NCBI GenBank assembly: GCA_965204295.1
Contig: OZ241973.1
Location: forward strand, 1,302,001-1,366,000
Reading direction: 5' to 3'
DNA: 64,000 nucleotides
Source of the DNA: JAWKWH01 sp965204295
GTDB taxonomy: Bacteria; Pseudomonadota; Alphaproteobacteria; Rhizobiales; Rhizobiaceae
The notes below the pieces were generated by a model. It was not told the origin of the DNA, did no database searches, and worked only from the letters and a program-made list of their open reading frames with translations. Shown here piece after piece: positions 62,789-64,000 of this stretch. The position numbers and the translations under genes were made by a program. Position 1 is the first letter of the stretch. Each line of letters starts with the position of its first letter.

Positions 62789-63436
62789 ATGGCAACGTCT
62801 TTTTCCGAACAGCGCGAGAAAATGGTGGAGCAACAGCTCCGGGCGAGAGGGATTTTGTCCGTGCCCGTGCTCAATGCGATGAGCATCGTCGCCCGCGAGA
62901 AATTCGTTCCCGAACGCCGGCGTGCGCTGGCTTATCGGGATTCGGCGCTGCCGATCGGGAACGGACAGACGATTTCGCAACCCTATGTCGTTGCGCTGAT
63001 GGCGCAGTCTCTGCTTTTGACCGGCGGAGAGAAGGTGATGGAGGTCGGCGCGGGTTCGGGTTACGCGGCGGCGGTGATCAGCCTTGTCGCCGTGGAGGTC
63101 CACACCATTGAGCGGATTGAATCGCTGGCCGAGCGCGCGGCGGCCGCGCTGAGCGCCGGGGGATATGCGAACATAACCGTTCACACCGGCGACGGATCGC
63201 TCGGACTGCCGGAGCATGCGCCTTTCGATGCGATCATGGTTACCGCCGGTGCGCCTGCGGTGCCCGAGGCGCTGCGGCGACAATTGAAGATCGGAGGCCG
63301 GTTGGTGATTCCTGTCGGTCGGCGAAGACATGAAGAGCGGCTGCTGCGGGTGACGCGACGAGACAGCGAGGTTTTTGAGACGGACACGCTTGGCCCTGTC
63401 AGTTTCGTGCCGTTGCTGGGCGAGGAAGGTTGGTAG
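62789..63436 (+). CDS. pcm: Protein-L-isoaspartate O-methyltransferase
   Basis: Repairs isoaspartyl residues in ageing proteins. From the ATG at 62789 it has 215 residues. Motifs: R-E-K-F-V-P, G-Q-T-I-S-Q-P-Y-V-V-A-L-M (active-site Ser and substrate loop), V-M-E-V-G-A-G-S-G-Y-A-A-A (SAM), and F-D-A-I-M-V-T-A-G-A-P. An ATG ten codons upstream (62759) is possible but has no ribosome site. It stands alone between tRNA-Thr and folC. Confidence 0.92.
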   Translation: MATSFSEQREKMVEQQLRARGILSVPVLNAMSIVAREKFVPERRRALAYRDSALPIGNGQTISQPYVVALMAQSLLLTGGEKVMEVGAGSGYAAAVISLVAVEVHTIERIESLAERAAAALSAGGYANITVHTGDGSLGLPEHAPFDAIMVTAGAPAVPEALRRQLKIGGRLVIPVGRRRHEERLLRVTRRDSEVFETDTLGPVSFVPLLGEEGW

Positions 63437-63478
63437 CGAAGCGATCGCCCCCGGCACGCAACACGTATTCGGCTGACC

Positions 63479-64000
63479 CTAAGCAGGTATTGTTCCGTTC
63501 AGCCGCAGGGCTTCGCCGGCCTGACGGAGCGATCCGCAGACAATGATGCGCGGCGGCATTTCAGCCTCGCCCCATGTGTCGCGCAGCAGCTTCAACGCGC
63601 TTGCGATCGACGAGACCGGCTCGGCCGACAGGCCGGCTTCCATTGCGCGCACCGCCAACTCATCGTTTGGAACGCCGGCATCGCTGGAAGTAATCGGCGT
63701 CGCATAGACATGCCGGACTATGCCCTTGAATGGCCGGAAAAATCCGGTCTGATCCTTGGTGTCGATCATTCCAGCGATCATGAACAGCGGCGCCGGCCGG
63801 CGTTCCTCTTGCTCCGCCAACGCTTCGGCAATCGCCTGCCCGGCGCCCGGATTGTGCCCGCCATCGACCCAGATTTCCGCTCCATTCGGCGCGGCGTTCA
63901 AAAGCGCGCCGCTTCCGATCCGTTGCATCCGTCCGGACCACCGAACATCGCCCATGGCGTTTTCGGCGGCATTTTGCTCGACTGTAAATCCGGCAACCTT
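63479..64000 (-). CDS. folC: Folylpolyglutamate synthase/dihydrofolate synthase, C-terminal part
   Basis: The minus-strand frame is open to the window edge, so the N-terminal part lies beyond 64000. The visible 173 residues contain W-S-G-R-M-Q-R-I-G, E-I-W-V-D-G-G-H-N-P-G-A-G (the FolC motif D-G-A/G-H-N-P), and a C-terminal I-I-V-C-G-S-L-R-Q-A-G-E. The enzyme adds glutamate to folates. An internal ATG at 63955 is not the true start. Confidence 0.9.
   Translation of the reverse strand, partial: KVAGFTVEQNAAENAMGDVRWSGRMQRIGSGALLNAAPNGAEIWVDGGHNPGAGQAIAEALAEQEERRPAPLFMIAGMIDTKDQTGFFRPFKGIVRHVYATPITSSDAGVPNDELAVRAMEAGLSAEPVSSIASALKLLRDTWGEAEMPPRIIVCGSLRQAGEALRLNGTIPA

Overview
The window looks like chromosomal DNA of an alphaproteobacterium, most likely of the Rhizobiales/Hyphomicrobiales. 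I infer this from family markers and gene order: a TIGR02300 FYDLN-acid protein next to aroA-cmk-rpsA, the order rsmB-heparinase-purH, the small proteins DUF1192, DUF1674 and DUF2849, a cysG-DUF2849-cysI-cysH-DUF934 sulfite operon, and high GC throughout. No taxonomy search was possible.

Layout. 1-870 holds decayed transposases (IS630-like, IS481-like) beside tRNA-Ala(GGC). 1.5-6.0 kb: TIGR02300, aroA, cmk, rpsA. 6.1-7.5 kb: a long coiled-coil protein. 7.7-13.9 kb: a minus-strand assimilatory sulfate operon, cysG-DUF2849-cysI-cysH-DUF934-ferredoxin reductase-ferredoxin; cysH carries a late frameshift. 14.3-20.8 kb: SDR, comM, gshB, and uvrB containing two GC-palindrome inserts. 20.9-25.3 kb is an accessory block of repeat proteins: a membrane-anchored beta-propeller behind a near-consensus promoter, an ankyrin/peptidoglycan-binding protein, and a seven-bladed WD40 segment. 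25.5-37.1 kb is a sugar/inositol island: ABC transporter with a wrecked binding protein, a LacI regulator, two Gfo/Idh dehydrogenases, a TIM-barrel isomerase, iolD, iolC, iolB and a class II aldolase. Two identical 20-bp palindromic operators link the two divergent promoters. 37.5-44.6 kb: PhoX-like protein, DUF2461, a shattered ECF sigma gene with its YCII partner, quinone oxidoreductase, and small proteins. 44.8-51.4 kb: rsmB, heparinase-like, purH, mmsA. 51.7-58 kb: amn, DUF2147, Sel1-like, a frameshifted biotin carboxylase, cutC. 58.5-62.3 kb: a CoxM/L/S-type molybdenum hydroxylase. The window ends with tRNA-Thr(CGU), pcm and the 3' part of folC.

The most striking feature is at 23999-24331. 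Six identical 28-bp repeats with a central palindrome are separated by five unrelated 33-bp spacers at an exact 61-bp period, which is CRISPR-array geometry of type I-E style. The repeat itself is coding sequence (F-G-P-R-T-R-G-A-V) of a peptidoglycan-binding domain. Deleting exactly five repeat-spacer units (305 bp) restores the reading frame into a plausible domain continuation (R-A-W-Q-A-S-E-G). I read this as a de novo CRISPR array born inside a protein gene by ectopic spacer integration. There are no cas genes in the window.

A second theme is gene decay. Besides the transposases, cysH, the sugar-binding protein, the ECF sigma factor and the biotin carboxylase are all frameshifted or internally deleted. 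The ankyrin/WD40 locus is broken twice. Some single-base shifts could be assembly errors, but the sugar-binding and sigma genes have several independent lesions each.
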